Origin: Diabrotica undecimpunctata
Taxonomy: Eukaryota > Arthropoda > Insecta > Coleoptera > Chrysomelidae
Length of the DNA stretch: 64,000 nt
Reading direction: 5' to 3'
Assembly (NCBI RefSeq): GCF_040954645.1
Contig: NC_092811.1
Span: 83,895,063-83,959,062 of the forward strand
The number at the start of each line of letters is the position of its first letter. Position 1 is the stretch's first letter. The notes under the pieces were generated by a model. The model did not search any database, had not been told where the DNA came from, and worked only from the letters and a program-made list of their open reading frames with translations. A program made the position numbers and the translations under genes. Positions 22,701 through 33,736 of the stretch are shown piece by piece.

Positions 22701-23838
22701 TATGATTAGATTTATTTTTAGAAAAACTGATATATCTATTATCATTTATCATGATATACTAACAAATCCTGAACCTGAGGAAATAACTACAATATTACAA
22801 GAGAATCACACTAGTCCTACGGCTGGACACTCTGGTTTTCATCGGACATACAATCGTATAAAAAAACATTTCAAATGGAATAATATGAAAAATGATATTA
22901 AAAACTTTATAAAAACCTGTGAATCTTGTCAGAAAAATAAACTCGTTAGAAAAAAATTCGTAAAGCCCATGGAGATAACAACAACAAGCTCAAATCCATT
23001 AGAAAAAATATTTTTAGATATAGTAGGTCCTTTACCTTTAACCGAGTCAGGTAATAAGTTCATATTAACATTACAAGATGACTTAACAAAATTTTCTCAA
23101 GCTTATGCAATTCCGAATCATGAAACCAAGACTATCGCTGAAAATCTGGTTCGTGGATTTATTTGCAAGTTTGGAAAACCCGATATAATAGTTACTGATC
23201 AAGGCCGAGATTTTACTTCCAAATTATTTTCTCAAATCGCCAAGCTTTTTAAAATCAGACATATAAATTGTACTGCTTATCATCCAGAATCAAATGCTGC
23301 ATTAGAAAGGAGTCACGCTACTTTAGCAGACTACCTTAAACATTATATTAAAGCTGATCAATCCGATTGGGACGAATGGCTAGATTTTGCTATGTTTTCA
23401 TATAATACAACTAATCATACTTCAACCAAATTCACACCATATGAACTAATATTTGGATATACACCTAATCTACCTAGCAGTATAATACGACCAGTAGAAC
23501 TCAAATATACATATGAAGATTATTTAGATAATTTAACACTTAAGCTTAGAAAATCTCATGAGTTAGCAAAAACGAATCTATTAGAATCTAAAGTAGTCAG
23601 TAAAAAATATTATGACCAAAAGATTAATGACACCGTTTTCTTAGAAGGACAATTAGTATATCTCCAAAATGAGCAAACAAAGAAGGGTCAAACCAAAAAA
23701 CTTACACAAAATTATAATGGACCTTATAAAATTCTAGAGATAAATTCTCCTGTCAATTGCACAATTTTAGTAAATAAAAAACCAATAAAAGTTCACATGA
23801 ATAGATTGAAACATGCTTTTGTTTCAGGTATGCAATAA
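19649..23838 (+). CDS. pol: errantivirus Pol (protease, RT, RNase H, integrase)
   Basis: About 1,396 codons, expressed as Gag-Pol by -1 frameshifting; there is no own start needed (first ATG well inside is 20731). Order: aspartic protease (LIDTGADISLIK, Asp at 19801); a long Ser/Asn/Lys-rich linker (about 20100-20720); reverse transcriptase with catalytic YLDD at 21403-21414; RNase H (TDAS at 21847); integrase with an HHCC zinc domain (His at 22807, Cys pair at 22918-22929) and catalytic D (23017), D (23197), E (23305), giving exact D-D35-E spacing; then a GPY motif at 23719. No stops or frameshifts. All key residues are present, so the enzyme set looks functional. The stop at 23836 lies just past the env splice acceptor. 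Confidence 0.94.
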
Positions 23839-25784
23839 TATGGCTGACAAATAGTGAACAAATTCACAAGAAATATACCAATACTCCTATCAACAAATCA
23901 CCTGGAATCTATTACGAACACATAAAAAATGTTCAATTTATTGAAACTCATTGGAACATATTAAGTCATATTCCTTTACAACCTTTTACAGACAAATTAA
24001 ATTTTGTAGATCTCACCTATCAAAAAACATTAAGACTGTGTCAAAACAAACCAGTTCTTATTGAATTACGATTATGCGATACTTCACTAAAACTCTTAGG
24101 ACAAATCATACCTAGACTCTTTCAAGATGAACAAACTTTAAAAAACATAATTCTGCATGAACATTTTAGACCAAAACGCGCTCTATTTAATGCAATTGGA
24201 TCTGTTTTCAGGACCTTATTCGGTACCTTAGACAGTGATGATGCTGAAAATTTCAATAATGCTATTAACAAAGCTGAAAGTAACGAAAATCATCTTCTTG
24301 ATTTACTAAAACAACAAATTCATGTAGTAAAAGCCACGATTGCAAATTTTAATAACTCTATTACAAATCTAGACCGAAACAAAGTGATTTTTGATAAAAA
24401 TTTTGAATCAATTACCAATTACACAGATAAAATGAATAATAAATATTTTAATTTAGATTTAAAACAAAAAATTGAAGAACATTTTACCTTACTAACTTTC
24501 TTTATAACAGAATTACAACAAGAATATTCTACTTTAATAAACGTTATTCTATTTGCAAGAAATAATAACCTTCATCCTTCTGTTATAACACCTGAGCAAC
24601 TAATTCAAGAATTATCTAAAACGGTAACGCATTTACCTAGTACATCGACTTATCCATTTCCATTGACTATCGATTATGCTCATAAATATTTCGATATCAT
24701 TTTACTTAAATATATATATTTTGATAACAAGATTTTAATTACGGTTAGTATACCTTTGGTTAGTAATACTCCTTATTCTCTTTTTAAACTAATATCTCTT
24801 CCTATAATTCATCCAACATTAAAGAGACTTACCTTTATTCTTCCATCTGTCAAATATCTTGTTCTTTCAGAAAATAGAAACATTTATGTTACTATTGATA
24901 CATTAGAAGACTGTTATTCATTAGATGAAGAAAAACTTATTTGCAAAAATCCTGATACTTTCCGATTTACACACACTAATCCAATTTGTGAAACTGAATT
25001 GTTAACTTCAATAACAAACATACCATCTAGTTGCGATACTCGTATAATTCAAACAGAATATGAAATTTGGCATAAATTAAACAAACCAAATTCTTGGATA
25101 TATGTTTTACCCAAACCAACAGATTTAACTTTAAGCTGTCAGACTAGTACGCCAATATCTATTGTTCTTTCAAACACAGGTATTTTTTCTACTTCGAATA
25201 ATTGCAAAACTTACACCGGATCAACTATTTTGATATCTGTCTCAAATCCAAAAGAAAGTAATTTTCAGTCTATCATTCCAGATTTATCCCTTCCAGAAGT
25301 CTGTTGTGATGATATTAAGATAAATAATGAATCCAAATTACACCTTGTTCCCTTACAATTAAATAATCTCGATCGAGATGCATTAAATTTAGCAAGCCAT
25401 AAACTAGATAATTTAGAGAAAATGACCTCAGAAACAAATATTAATTTTTCAGACACAATAAAAAATAGTTCTTATTTCACTTATGCAATCTTATTTTTGA
25501 TAAAATGTATGTTACTTTATATTTTATACAGGATAATTAAATATTTTTACCGACGATTTCGTAGAAATCCGTCACATAGTTGTCAACAAATTACAAATTG
25601 TTTAACACTAAATATATGTCAAAGTAAACGAAAACATGTACATGAGACAGATTTAAGTATAGATTGTAAACATAATAAAGACAATAATTATAGTGAATCC
25701 AAAAAGTGTGAAGAGACTAGTTTCACAGAGACTACACCGATAAGACGAAGTGAAAGACTATCGAGACTAAAAGAAACTATTTAA
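23828..25784 (+). CDS. env: errantivirus Env (fusion-type envelope protein), second exon
   Basis: An open frame of 1,957 nt that begins at the splice acceptor TTTTGTTTCAG (ends 23827) and overlaps the last 11 bases of pol. The first in-frame ATG is far inside at 24384, after the cleavage motif, so translation must start elsewhere; the leader AUG at 18579 is the natural candidate and keeps phase. Visible features: a furin-type R-x-K-R motif at 24168-24179, followed by a hydrophobic fusion-peptide-like segment; a long ectodomain with many Asn-x-Ser/Thr sites and paired cysteines; a transmembrane segment at about 25482-25545; and a basic/acidic cytoplasmic tail. This layout is that of the F-type glycoprotein family shared by errantiviruses and baculoviruses. 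I see no inactivating change. Confidence 0.85.
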
Positions 25785-25868
25785 ATGTGTTAAAATAAAA
25801 TAATAATGTATACAAATGTTTTATACCATTTAAATGAAAATTCATTTTACAATTATTTTCATTCTTAC

Positions 25869-25877
25869 AAAAGGAGG
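25869..25877 (+). other. polypurine tract
   Basis: AAAAGGAGG directly abuts the 3' LTR and would prime plus-strand DNA synthesis. Confidence 0.85.
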
Positions 25878-26389
25878 TGTAATGTACCTACCTACTCACA
25901 TGTAAGATAATTAAAGTATCTATGTATTTCTATATAGTTTTTAGTCACCTGGTATATGTTATTTACAATTATGAAAAGTTCTCATGTATAATCACTAATA
26001 ATTATTTGCTGTTAGAAATCAGAATCAATACTCTTCATAAATATTTTCCTATTTAGAATAAATAAGTTTCGCTAGTTTATTCACCTAATACTTCGTATCT
26101 ATGGAATAATAATAATTTATTTCTCTTATTTCTTTGTTCGATAAGCTATCCGTATTTGCTATTTTAATATTAATATTTGAGTCCAATCTCTTGTACTCAA
26201 ATCCATCCAGAAACATCGTTAAATAATTGTAGATAACAGAACTTATATATTCATAGTTTTAAGAAATAACAAGCAGAGTGTAATTTTCATCCTCTAATAT
26301 AATAAATTTATACATGTCAATATATTCTGTTTAATTCCAAAACAAAGAGTTAGTCCGGAGAAGAAATAAACGCATAGTATTCCATAACA
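25878..26389 (+). repeat. errantivirus 3' LTR
   Basis: 512 bp, TG...CA, matching the 5' LTR apart from one missing T near the start. Followed by the AAAT target duplication at 26390-26393. Confidence 0.95.
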
Positions 26390-26393
26390 AAAT

Positions 26394-27274
26394 TTATAAA
26401 ATTACTTTAACTTATTCTAAATTCATTTTAAAGGACCAATGTATAGATGTCTTAAACTATAAGAGTTACATGTCATAAATTTATTTAAAAAGTGCTGGTT
26501 ATATTATTTATGACGAAACAAGTTAAATGCAAATTTATCAATTAATTGAATATTGTGTGTGTCTGTAAATTTTGTTTGTAGGCTACTTTTGATACAATAT
26601 AATATATGATAATAAATGATTCTCTTCAGTGCGCTGGGGCTGTATCTCGTGGCTGGACAGCGTCAAATCACACTGGGGTTGGATGGTTACACAAAAACTG
26701 AAGTGTCTTTCATGGTGGATATACGAAAACTTAATTCTGTCCCAATGCAGGACCGATTTATTATAAATATATTAAGGCGGCGTCTATCCGACATATTAGG
26801 TTACGTACATAAAAATACACACACACACAACGTACACACGTTAAATAAAACTAAATATAAAGAAAATGATAATAAATACCTACATGTATATCATAGGTGT
26901 ACATTAGAGTAGCAAAGTAATGGACCTAAAACATTGCCTTGGGTACTGGGTACTTCAGCACTTATATCAAGTGTGAGTAAAATTTTGACAGTATGCTTTA
27001 GGCCCGGAATTTATTGACCGACGTAATAATAATAAAATACAAAATTAGGAAAGGGGCTATTATGAGGATAAACTAAAAAACAAGACTATCATTTAAGATA
27101 AAAGATCATTTTACTTTGATCGTTTAGTTTAATAGAATATCTGATAATTTATTGCAAAATTTGCTGTAAGAATTTACTATTTTTCCTTTTTTTGTGCTGT
27201 TTGGAAGACATAATACAATAAATAGCTATTTATTGAACTATAAACGAATCTTTTTAGTGAATGTTTCGTTTTAG
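26394..27274. other. unassigned end of PMCA intron
   Basis: No gene supported. 26616-26912 is an open frame of 98 codons with no recognisable motif, and it contains a short (AC)n patch near 26818. The last bases form the PMCA acceptor. Confidence 0.4.
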
Positions 27275-27426
27275 GTGGGTATTATCCACGTAGGTGGTAT
27301 AGCGTTTTCTACAACTAGCTTGGACAGAGACCAGTGGTTCTGGTGCGTTTTCTTTGGGGTAGGATCTCTACTATGGACGCAGCTTATCTTAACACTACCA
27401 ACTAGTAAAATTCCAAAGATTTTTTC
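27275..27426 (+). CDS. PMCA: PMCA exon (last membrane segments)
   Basis: 152 nt, phase 0 to phase 2, acceptor CGTTTTAG, donor GTAAGT. The product VGIIHVGGIAFSTTSLDRDQ, then WFWCVFFGVGSLLWTQLIL, then TLPTSKIPKIFS matches the final helices of a P2B pump and the start of its cytosolic C-terminal tail. The usual next residues (W-G-R-G type) are not found downstream within the window. The calmodulin-binding autoinhibitory tail must therefore lie past 64000, or in exons too short or divergent for me to see. Confidence 0.93.
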
Positions 27427-27759
27427 GTAAGTATAACAATTTGATAATTATCTATAGGTAATAGCCCATATTGAATCTGTTTAGGATTAGTTGTAGTGAG
27501 TCGGACCTTAGATTTTTGTGGAAAGCTCTGCGGAAGGTTGTTTAATACTAGAATTTGAACTTGATTCAGCTAAAAAGTCAGAAAATTTTAATTTTTATCT
27601 TAAATATCACTGGATCATATCAAGATACAAAAAATGGATAGAAATTAATTTCGAAACAATTATGTTTCATATTAAAATTTGTTTACAGTTGTGTGCAATT
27701 GTGTGCATCCCCCGTCATAAAGAATTTCAAACGAATCGTGAATAGTGAACCCCAGGTAG

Positions 27760-29614
27760 GTAGATCAGTAATGGTAAGTCCCACACCTCATAAGGTCTGC
27801 CCCAAGGATTCTGGGGGAGGCAAAAATTCGCAAACAACAAAATCCAAAAAACACACATTGATGCATATTGCTACCTACAATGCGAGAAGTCTGTTGTCAG
27901 AAGAAAGACTTACAGAGATAGAGAGTGAAATGTCAAATATCAAATGGGACATAATAGGAGTCAGCGAAGTGAGAAGGAAAGGAGAAAGTCTGAAGACCCG
28001 AAGTACAGGGCATCTTTTCTACAGTATGGGTAATGAAGAAATATCAGAGGGAGGCATTGGGTTTTTTATACATAGAAAGCATAGCGATAAAATTACATCT
28101 ATTAAGAGAATATCTAACAGAGTTGCCTACTTAACATTCCAACTCAATAAAAGATACAGCATCAAAATAATTCAAGTCTGTGCACCAATAACCACCCATT
28201 CAGATGAAGAAGTCGAAGAATTCTACGACGATATCTCAATAGCCCTAAACGACGTATCCACACAATACGTGATAATATGTGGTGATTTCAATGCGAAAAC
28301 AGGAATCAAAGCATGTCCAAAAGAAACATCACTTGGACAATTTGGACTAAATGGAAGGAATGAAAGAGGAGAGACCTTAACTGGTTTTCTCCTTCAGAAT
28401 AATCTAGTCCAAATGAATAGCTTTTTCTATAAGAAACCACATAGAAGATGGACCTGGGCAAGCCCAGATAATAAAACAACAAACGAAATTGACTTCATAA
28501 TTACAAACAAAAAAGAAATCATCCAAGAAGTAACGGTCCTAAATGCATTTAACACTGGTAGCGACCATATAATGATAAGAGCAGAAGTTAAAATAAGCAC
28601 AAAACGAGAGAGACGCAAATTAGTTAATACGAAACCAATACCAATATGAACCCAACCTAGAGATATTAAAGAATATCAAAGCGACATCGAAACCAAACTG
28701 AGAAACAACACAGACATAACTCTCAACGAAATTATAGATGCACTAAACAAACATATTACGCAAGCCATTGGAGAAAGCATGAGAAAACACTGTCCCAGAA
28801 TTAAAAATGAAGAAAAACTTAGTACTGACACCAGGAATTTGATGAAATAAAGAAATCTTTTTACAGAAAGAAATGATCCAAATGGAGAGCAAAAGAGAAA
28901 GATAAACAGAGAAGTCAAGAAAGCAATAAGAAAAGACTTAAGAAAGTACAATACACTAAAGATCGAACAAACCATAGAAAATAATAAAAGCATAAAAGTC
29001 TGCAAAGAAAACTAAATAATGAAAAAAGTCAGATCAATAAATTAAAAAACAAAAAGGGCAAAATAACATCAAATAGAGAGGAGCTTTTAACAATAGTAGA
29101 AGACTTCTATGGAGAACCTTATAAAAGCAGACGGATGAACCAAACACAGCTAAAAGATGCAATAAGCAAAACAATATTAAATCAAGGCTCTGAACTCATG
29201 CCAGAAATAACTCTCAGTGAAATTAGACAAGCGATGAATAAAATGAAATCCAATAAATCACCAGGAGACGATGTAATTGTGATCAAGGCTGTTAAGAATG
29301 GCGGTGAACCTCTAATGAGGAAAATAAAAGATAAACTTTTAATATCGGCTCTAGAAAAAGCGATCAAACCCCTCGAATGAAGTGACAAAGGAATAAATGT
29401 GGACGAAGAGATGCTACACCACCTAAGCTACGCAGACGATATAGTCCTGATTGCAGAAGATTTGGGACAAATAAAGAAAATGTTGGAAGAACTTAGTACA
29501 GCCTGTCATAAAATAGGTTTAAAAATGAACACAACAAAAATAAAATATATGACGAACTTAGTACCAAGTAAACATCTTGAAATACAAAATAAAGAAATAG
29601 AACTGGTAGACAAA

Positions 29615-29673
<59 letters not shown>

Positions 29674-30120
29674 GGGTGACGAAATTAAGATAAGTAAGGA
29701 CAATCAAACAACCGAAGTATCCAGAAGAATAATACAAGGATGAGCAGTATACGGAGCTCTTAGGAACGTTTTTAAGAGTGACATCCCAACAAATATGAAG
29801 AAATAAGTTTTCGACCAATACGTGCTACCGGTGATGACCTATGGGGCAGAAACATTATCGCTCACAAACAAAAACGCACAAAAACTAAGAGTAGCGCAGA
29901 GAAGAATGGAGCGATTAATGATAGAGGCCACTCTGCGAGACAGGATTAGAAACGAAGATCTACGAGGTAAGGCCAAAGTCATAGACGTCATTAAAAGAGC
30001 TGTAACTTAAAATGGAAATGGGCTGGACACGTTGCCAGAATGAAGGACGGAAGATGGATTCGCAAACTAGTTGAATGGAGACCAAGAGCCGATAAACGTA
30101 GCAGAGCATGACCACCAACA
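27760..30120 (+). pseudogene. RTE LINE polyprotein, internally deleted
   Basis: The endonuclease domain is nearly intact at 27855-28610 (THLATYNAR-type start reading MHIATYNARSLLSEERLTEI; DIIGVSEVRRKG; CGDFNAKTG; NEIDFIITNKK; NTGSDHIMIRAEV, the last SDH being catalytic). A frameshifted linker follows (28650-29100), then the RT start (29135-29380; MNKMKSNKSPGDDVIV). The fingers/palm segment between about 29360 and 29399 is deleted. The catalytic box HLSYADDIVLIAED is present at 29416-29460. The thumb and C-terminal region run to about 30120 (VMTYGAETLSLTNK, AQRRMERLMIEATLRDRI, WAGHVARMKDGRW). Stops at several points; an AT microsatellite splits it at 29619. Confidence 0.85.
29619..29672. repeat. 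(TA)n microsatellite within LINE coding sequence
   Basis: About 54 bp of TA, located where related RTE proteins have a Y-x-Y-L-G motif before E-I-x-I. The array is in frame and reads as alternating Tyr and Ile. Confidence 0.95.
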
Positions 30121-30293
30121 CGATGGCAAGACAACTTACGAAAGACAACAAAAAACTGGATACAGCAAGCACAAGATAGAACACTTTGGAGACAAACAGG
30201 GGAGGCCTATGTCCAGCAGTGGATTGATTGATGATTGATGATTGATGATTGATGATGTGTGCAATTTGTATACAAACATTACTAATATTTGTA

Positions 30294-30334
30294 TTTTGAG
30301 AACGATTTCCGAAGTGGAAATTGAAACGTCAATA
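30294..30334 (+). ncRNA. ribozyme-like hairpin motif (low confidence)
   Basis: TTTTGAGAAC, then a stem ATTTCC-GAAGT-GGAAAT, then TGAAACGTCAATAAA. The order box - stem - GAAAC - GTC echoes hammerheads of Penelope-like terminal repeats, but the CTGATGA core is replaced. It may be a degenerate copy or an unrelated retroelement end. Confidence 0.3.
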
Positions 30335-30499
30335 AACGTATTTTAACCTTTAATTGTAGCTTATTCCCTTTTAAATAGTAATTAATTTAAAAATGCTACA
30401 AGAAAATAGCTTCAGAACAAAATGCTTGAACTTAATTTTTATCGACACACCTTAGTTAAAAAAGAATATATGATCTTTTTTAAAGCATAAAATAACTAA

Positions 30500-31480
30500 A
30501 TACTCATTTAAATGTTCCATCGAAAAATTTCGGCGCCTATCACTCAAAACATTTTGATAAATGGAAAAGCTTTTTTTCAAAGTCCACACTGCTTATCGAT
30601 GCATACTTCTTATAGTCTGCCGCTACTGCCAGATCCATATTTATATCTTTTCCGAATTCTCCATTTAAAATTAAAAATATTTTTTTTTATCTTTTCAAAT
30701 CCTTCGTTTTTTTGGTAATACATCTTTGAGTTTTGTTAATCCTGTCTGACCAATTTTTTCATGGATATCTTGCATCTTTTTTCAAAACTGCTGTTTTTTG
30801 GATCGACTCAACTAATGGCATTTGCTGTTTCTTCAAATATTTTATTGTGTCATTCACAAAACAAAATTTGCTTTTGATAAAGGCAAGCTTTTTTGTAATT
30901 CTGTTTCACCTAAAACATTCTGACAATCTTTTATCAATTTGCTAGCAGTGTCTTGAAGTTCAAATATAAAGCATTTAAAATGTTCGATATATTCGGCGTA
31001 GTATAAAGCTGTATCGAACCATGTACCCTACCGAGTCAACATTGGTTCAGGTGATAATAGAGTGTTAGGCAATATTTCTCTAAAAAGTTGCATCCTTAAA
31101 GAAGCTTTAGTAACAATTTTTTTTCCATTTTATATCAACTCATTAACAAGTGAAAATTGCAGCTGTATAGTCTCAGTAACGCGATTCAGACCACCATGTG
31201 TTAGACACGTACAGTAAATTAGGTTTGAATAAAATACTTTAAGAGTTGATCCTGTAACCCTTCGTCAAGATTTCTTCGTGAAGTACGCCTATGATTGAAT
31301 TATCGACGTATCTTCCACAAATATCTGTAGTCTCGTCCACGGTAAACCAGATACTTTTCCAAAAATGATTTAAAACTTGCATTTTGCTATTTATTTAGTG
31401 GGATATCAGAGTTCAACATTGCACTGCGTAGATCAAAACTAAATTTCTGCTCCTCGCTATATATCACGAAGTTGTTTGTT
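30500..31480 (-). pseudogene. hAT transposase relic
   Basis: Read on the minus strand in pieces: about 31350-31260 gives IWFTVDETTDICGRYVDNSI, then IIGVLHEEIL, the DDE-region Asp block of hAT-type transposases of the CGG-binding-protein-like group. About 31055-30815 gives LTRWGTWFDTALYYAEY-like sequence (first residues degenerate), then FKCFIFELQDTASKLIKDC and FVNDTIKYLKKQQMPLVESI. 30600 gives AAADYKKYASISS-like text that resembles the dimerisation (hATC) approach. Several frameshifts and stops make it dead. Terminal inverted repeats and 8-bp duplications were not located. Confidence 0.7.
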
Positions 31481-31489
31481 GCTTACATT

Positions 31490-32272
31490 TGTTTGTAAAC
31501 CATTTTGGGGATTCTTGATGTAAATGTTTTTACATATTGTACTATATTGTATTTTTTGTCGCATTGTATCTGTAACCACATCTAAATCAAACACTCTCCT
31601 ATCTGAAATCAAACATCAATGTAAGGTCCTGCAAAGTATCTTAGAGAATCAATACGGAGAGTTTCGTGCTGAGTTGCGTTGCTTAAAAAAATGCAATAAA
31701 TACGTATCCGGAAATGCTTCGTTACAGATATACAGGATGTTATAGTATATGTTTATTTTTGTTTTTGTCTAAATACCTAATATTTCAGATTACTTCATTT
31801 AATATTATTACTTTTTACTTGAATACAATAAAAGTTGTGACTTCTAAAAGTACATATTTGCCGTAAATTTTTGAAAATATTCCATTATTTAAAATAACGT
31901 ACAGCGATTAGTTTAAATCGAAATATCTGTAGAACGCTTGTTCATACTTCTCTCATGTATACTTTTTCTACAATAAAATGATGAACAAATCTATTTTCTG
32001 ATTTAAAAATGAAATCTACGTAATAATTTATGGTTCTACAAAAAGCAAAAAAGAGATGTAGGTAGCGCCCTATAAAAATAACCCAATACTGAGGTCATAT
32101 TCGAATTTTGTATGTGAAAATATACCCCAATAACAATTTTTATCCAAATATCGACATTATTTCAAATATTACTTGCAAAAAACGTATAACTTTAACAACC
32201 TGTATTTTTGAAGAAACACCAACACATATTTATAGGATTTTTTTTAACATGAAACTAAATTTTTACACATAA
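31490..32272. other. unassigned intronic sequence
   Basis: No supported gene. A 73-codon frame at 31524-31745 has no recognisable motif. The end, CACATAATTAA, provides the piggyBac target. Confidence 0.4.
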
Positions 32273-33736
32273 TTAACCCTAGAACAACAAGGTAGGGCCG
32301 CCGGTGATCTAATTTTTTTTGACATGTGCGCGATTCTGATGAACCTGTAAGTTGGTCGCCCATCTACCTTCAATATTTCACATAACTTATAACTGGTGAA
32401 TGTGTTTTTATGTACGTTCACATTTAGTCGTTTGCAGCACATTTCCGATTTTTAACCCCCAGCTTGTGGTTAACATAACAAGTTTTTATCAGTAAGTTAT
32501 TTCTAAGTATTAATATTTATAGAGTCTTATAAGATTTTTTAAATTACAGCACCCCTATGTATCTAAATAAACGTCCTCGCAAGGAGAATTGTAAAAAGTC
32601 CTCTATGAGGATGCTTCCAGTGGTAAAGAAGAATGTTCTTTTGGTGAAAGTAAAGATGAATATTATGTATTACCGGACGACCATTTTGCTTACCCAAGAG
32701 GGTGATGTTGAGTTGTATCAAAACGCCATAGACCAAGATTTAGGAGAAGACGACTGCCCCAATTTGTTAGATTGAAATAATTATATTTGGTTTACACAAC
32801 CTATAGTTAGTAAGGCCAGGGCCAAGTAGGGAAGCTACACATACAACCAACATATTAGAATTATTGCAACTGTTTTTTCCTTACTCGCTGTTAGAAATAA
32901 TTTTCAATAACACAAATAAAGAAATAGAAATTATCAAAACAAAATTTACCGTAGAACAATACTATACTCAGGAAACGAACAAAAGTGAGTTGGAAGCACT
33001 TTTTGGCTTATTATATTTTGCTGGAGTTTTAACAGATGCCATCTTTCAGTAATAGATATGTGGTCTGAAAAATTTGGTGTTACCATATTTGGATGCACTA
33101 TGTCCAAAAACCGTTTTGATTTTTTTTAATGTGTTTACGCTTCGACGGTACAACTACTCGTGCAGAACATAAGGCTTTAGATAAGTTTGCACCTACCAGA
33201 GAAATATAGGATATATTTATTCAAGGTTGTCAAAACAATTATACTCCGTCAGAGTATCTAACAATAGACCAGCAACTGCAGGACTTTAGAGGCAGGTGCC
33301 CTTTTAAAATGTACATTCTCAGCAAGCCTGATAAGTATGGTTTACAACTTGTAAAAATGTGCGATGCAAAAACAAGCTATATGTGTTCTGCTGTACCAAA
33401 TATTGGTAAAGAGCAGCGAGATCCGGACAAAGGTTCAATTCCTACCAAGTATGTTTTAAAGCTAACTGAGAAAATCCAGGGTATCAATCGCAATATCACC
33501 GTGGATAACTTAGAAAAAAAGAGAAATACTTACACAATATTTGGAAACGAAGCGATCAGAAATTCCGTCCTCAGCATTTGCATGTACGCAAAAGTTGACA
33601 ATAGTATCACATGTTCCAAAACGAAAAAAAATTGTTCCGTTTAACAGTTCTACGCACTTATTCGACGAAGTTGATGTAGTTACCAAAAAACCAGAAATAA
33701 TTCTATTCTACAACAGCACTAAGGGGGACCTCAATA

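Larger units (their letters stand above)
17815..26389 (+). mobile_element. errantivirus (Ty3/gypsy with env), complete and young
   Basis: An 8,575-bp LTR retroelement, sense to the PMCA gene. It has 4-bp AAAT target duplications (17811-17814, 26390-26393), LTRs that differ by one base of length as read by eye, a primer-binding site, gag, pol, env and a polypurine tract in canonical order. All three coding regions are open. Env carries a proprotein-cleavage motif and a C-terminal membrane anchor, the hallmark of insect errantiviruses. Near-identical LTRs imply a very recent insertion. Whether it is active cannot be told from sequence alone. Confidence 0.96.
13519..27274 (+). other. PMCA intron, 13.8 kb
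   Basis: Donor GTAAGC at 13519, acceptor TTTTAG ending at 27274. It contains a MITE candidate, two LINE relics, a palindrome and the sense-oriented errantivirus at 17815-26389, which by itself accounts for 8.6 kb. Confidence 0.9.
27701..30255 (+). mobile_element. RTE-like LINE with target duplications and (TGATTGA)n tail
   Basis: Bounded by TGTGTGCAATT on both sides (27690-27700 and 30256-30266), an 11-bp target duplication. The 3' end is a run of GATTGAT units (about 30218-30255), the simple-repeat tail typical of RTE-clade LINEs. Internal deletion and frameshifts show it is not autonomous. The open frame at 27693 includes a few bases of flank. Confidence 0.88.

Noticed and set aside
23842..24384. 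env starting at the in-frame ATG at 24384
   Set aside because: This would lose the cleavage motif and the upstream ectodomain, which are open and well formed; the splice-acceptor model explains the missing ATG.
26616..26912. 98-codon plus-strand ORF near PMCA
   Set aside because: No splice sites, no known motif, contains a dinucleotide repeat; not an identifiable PMCA exon.
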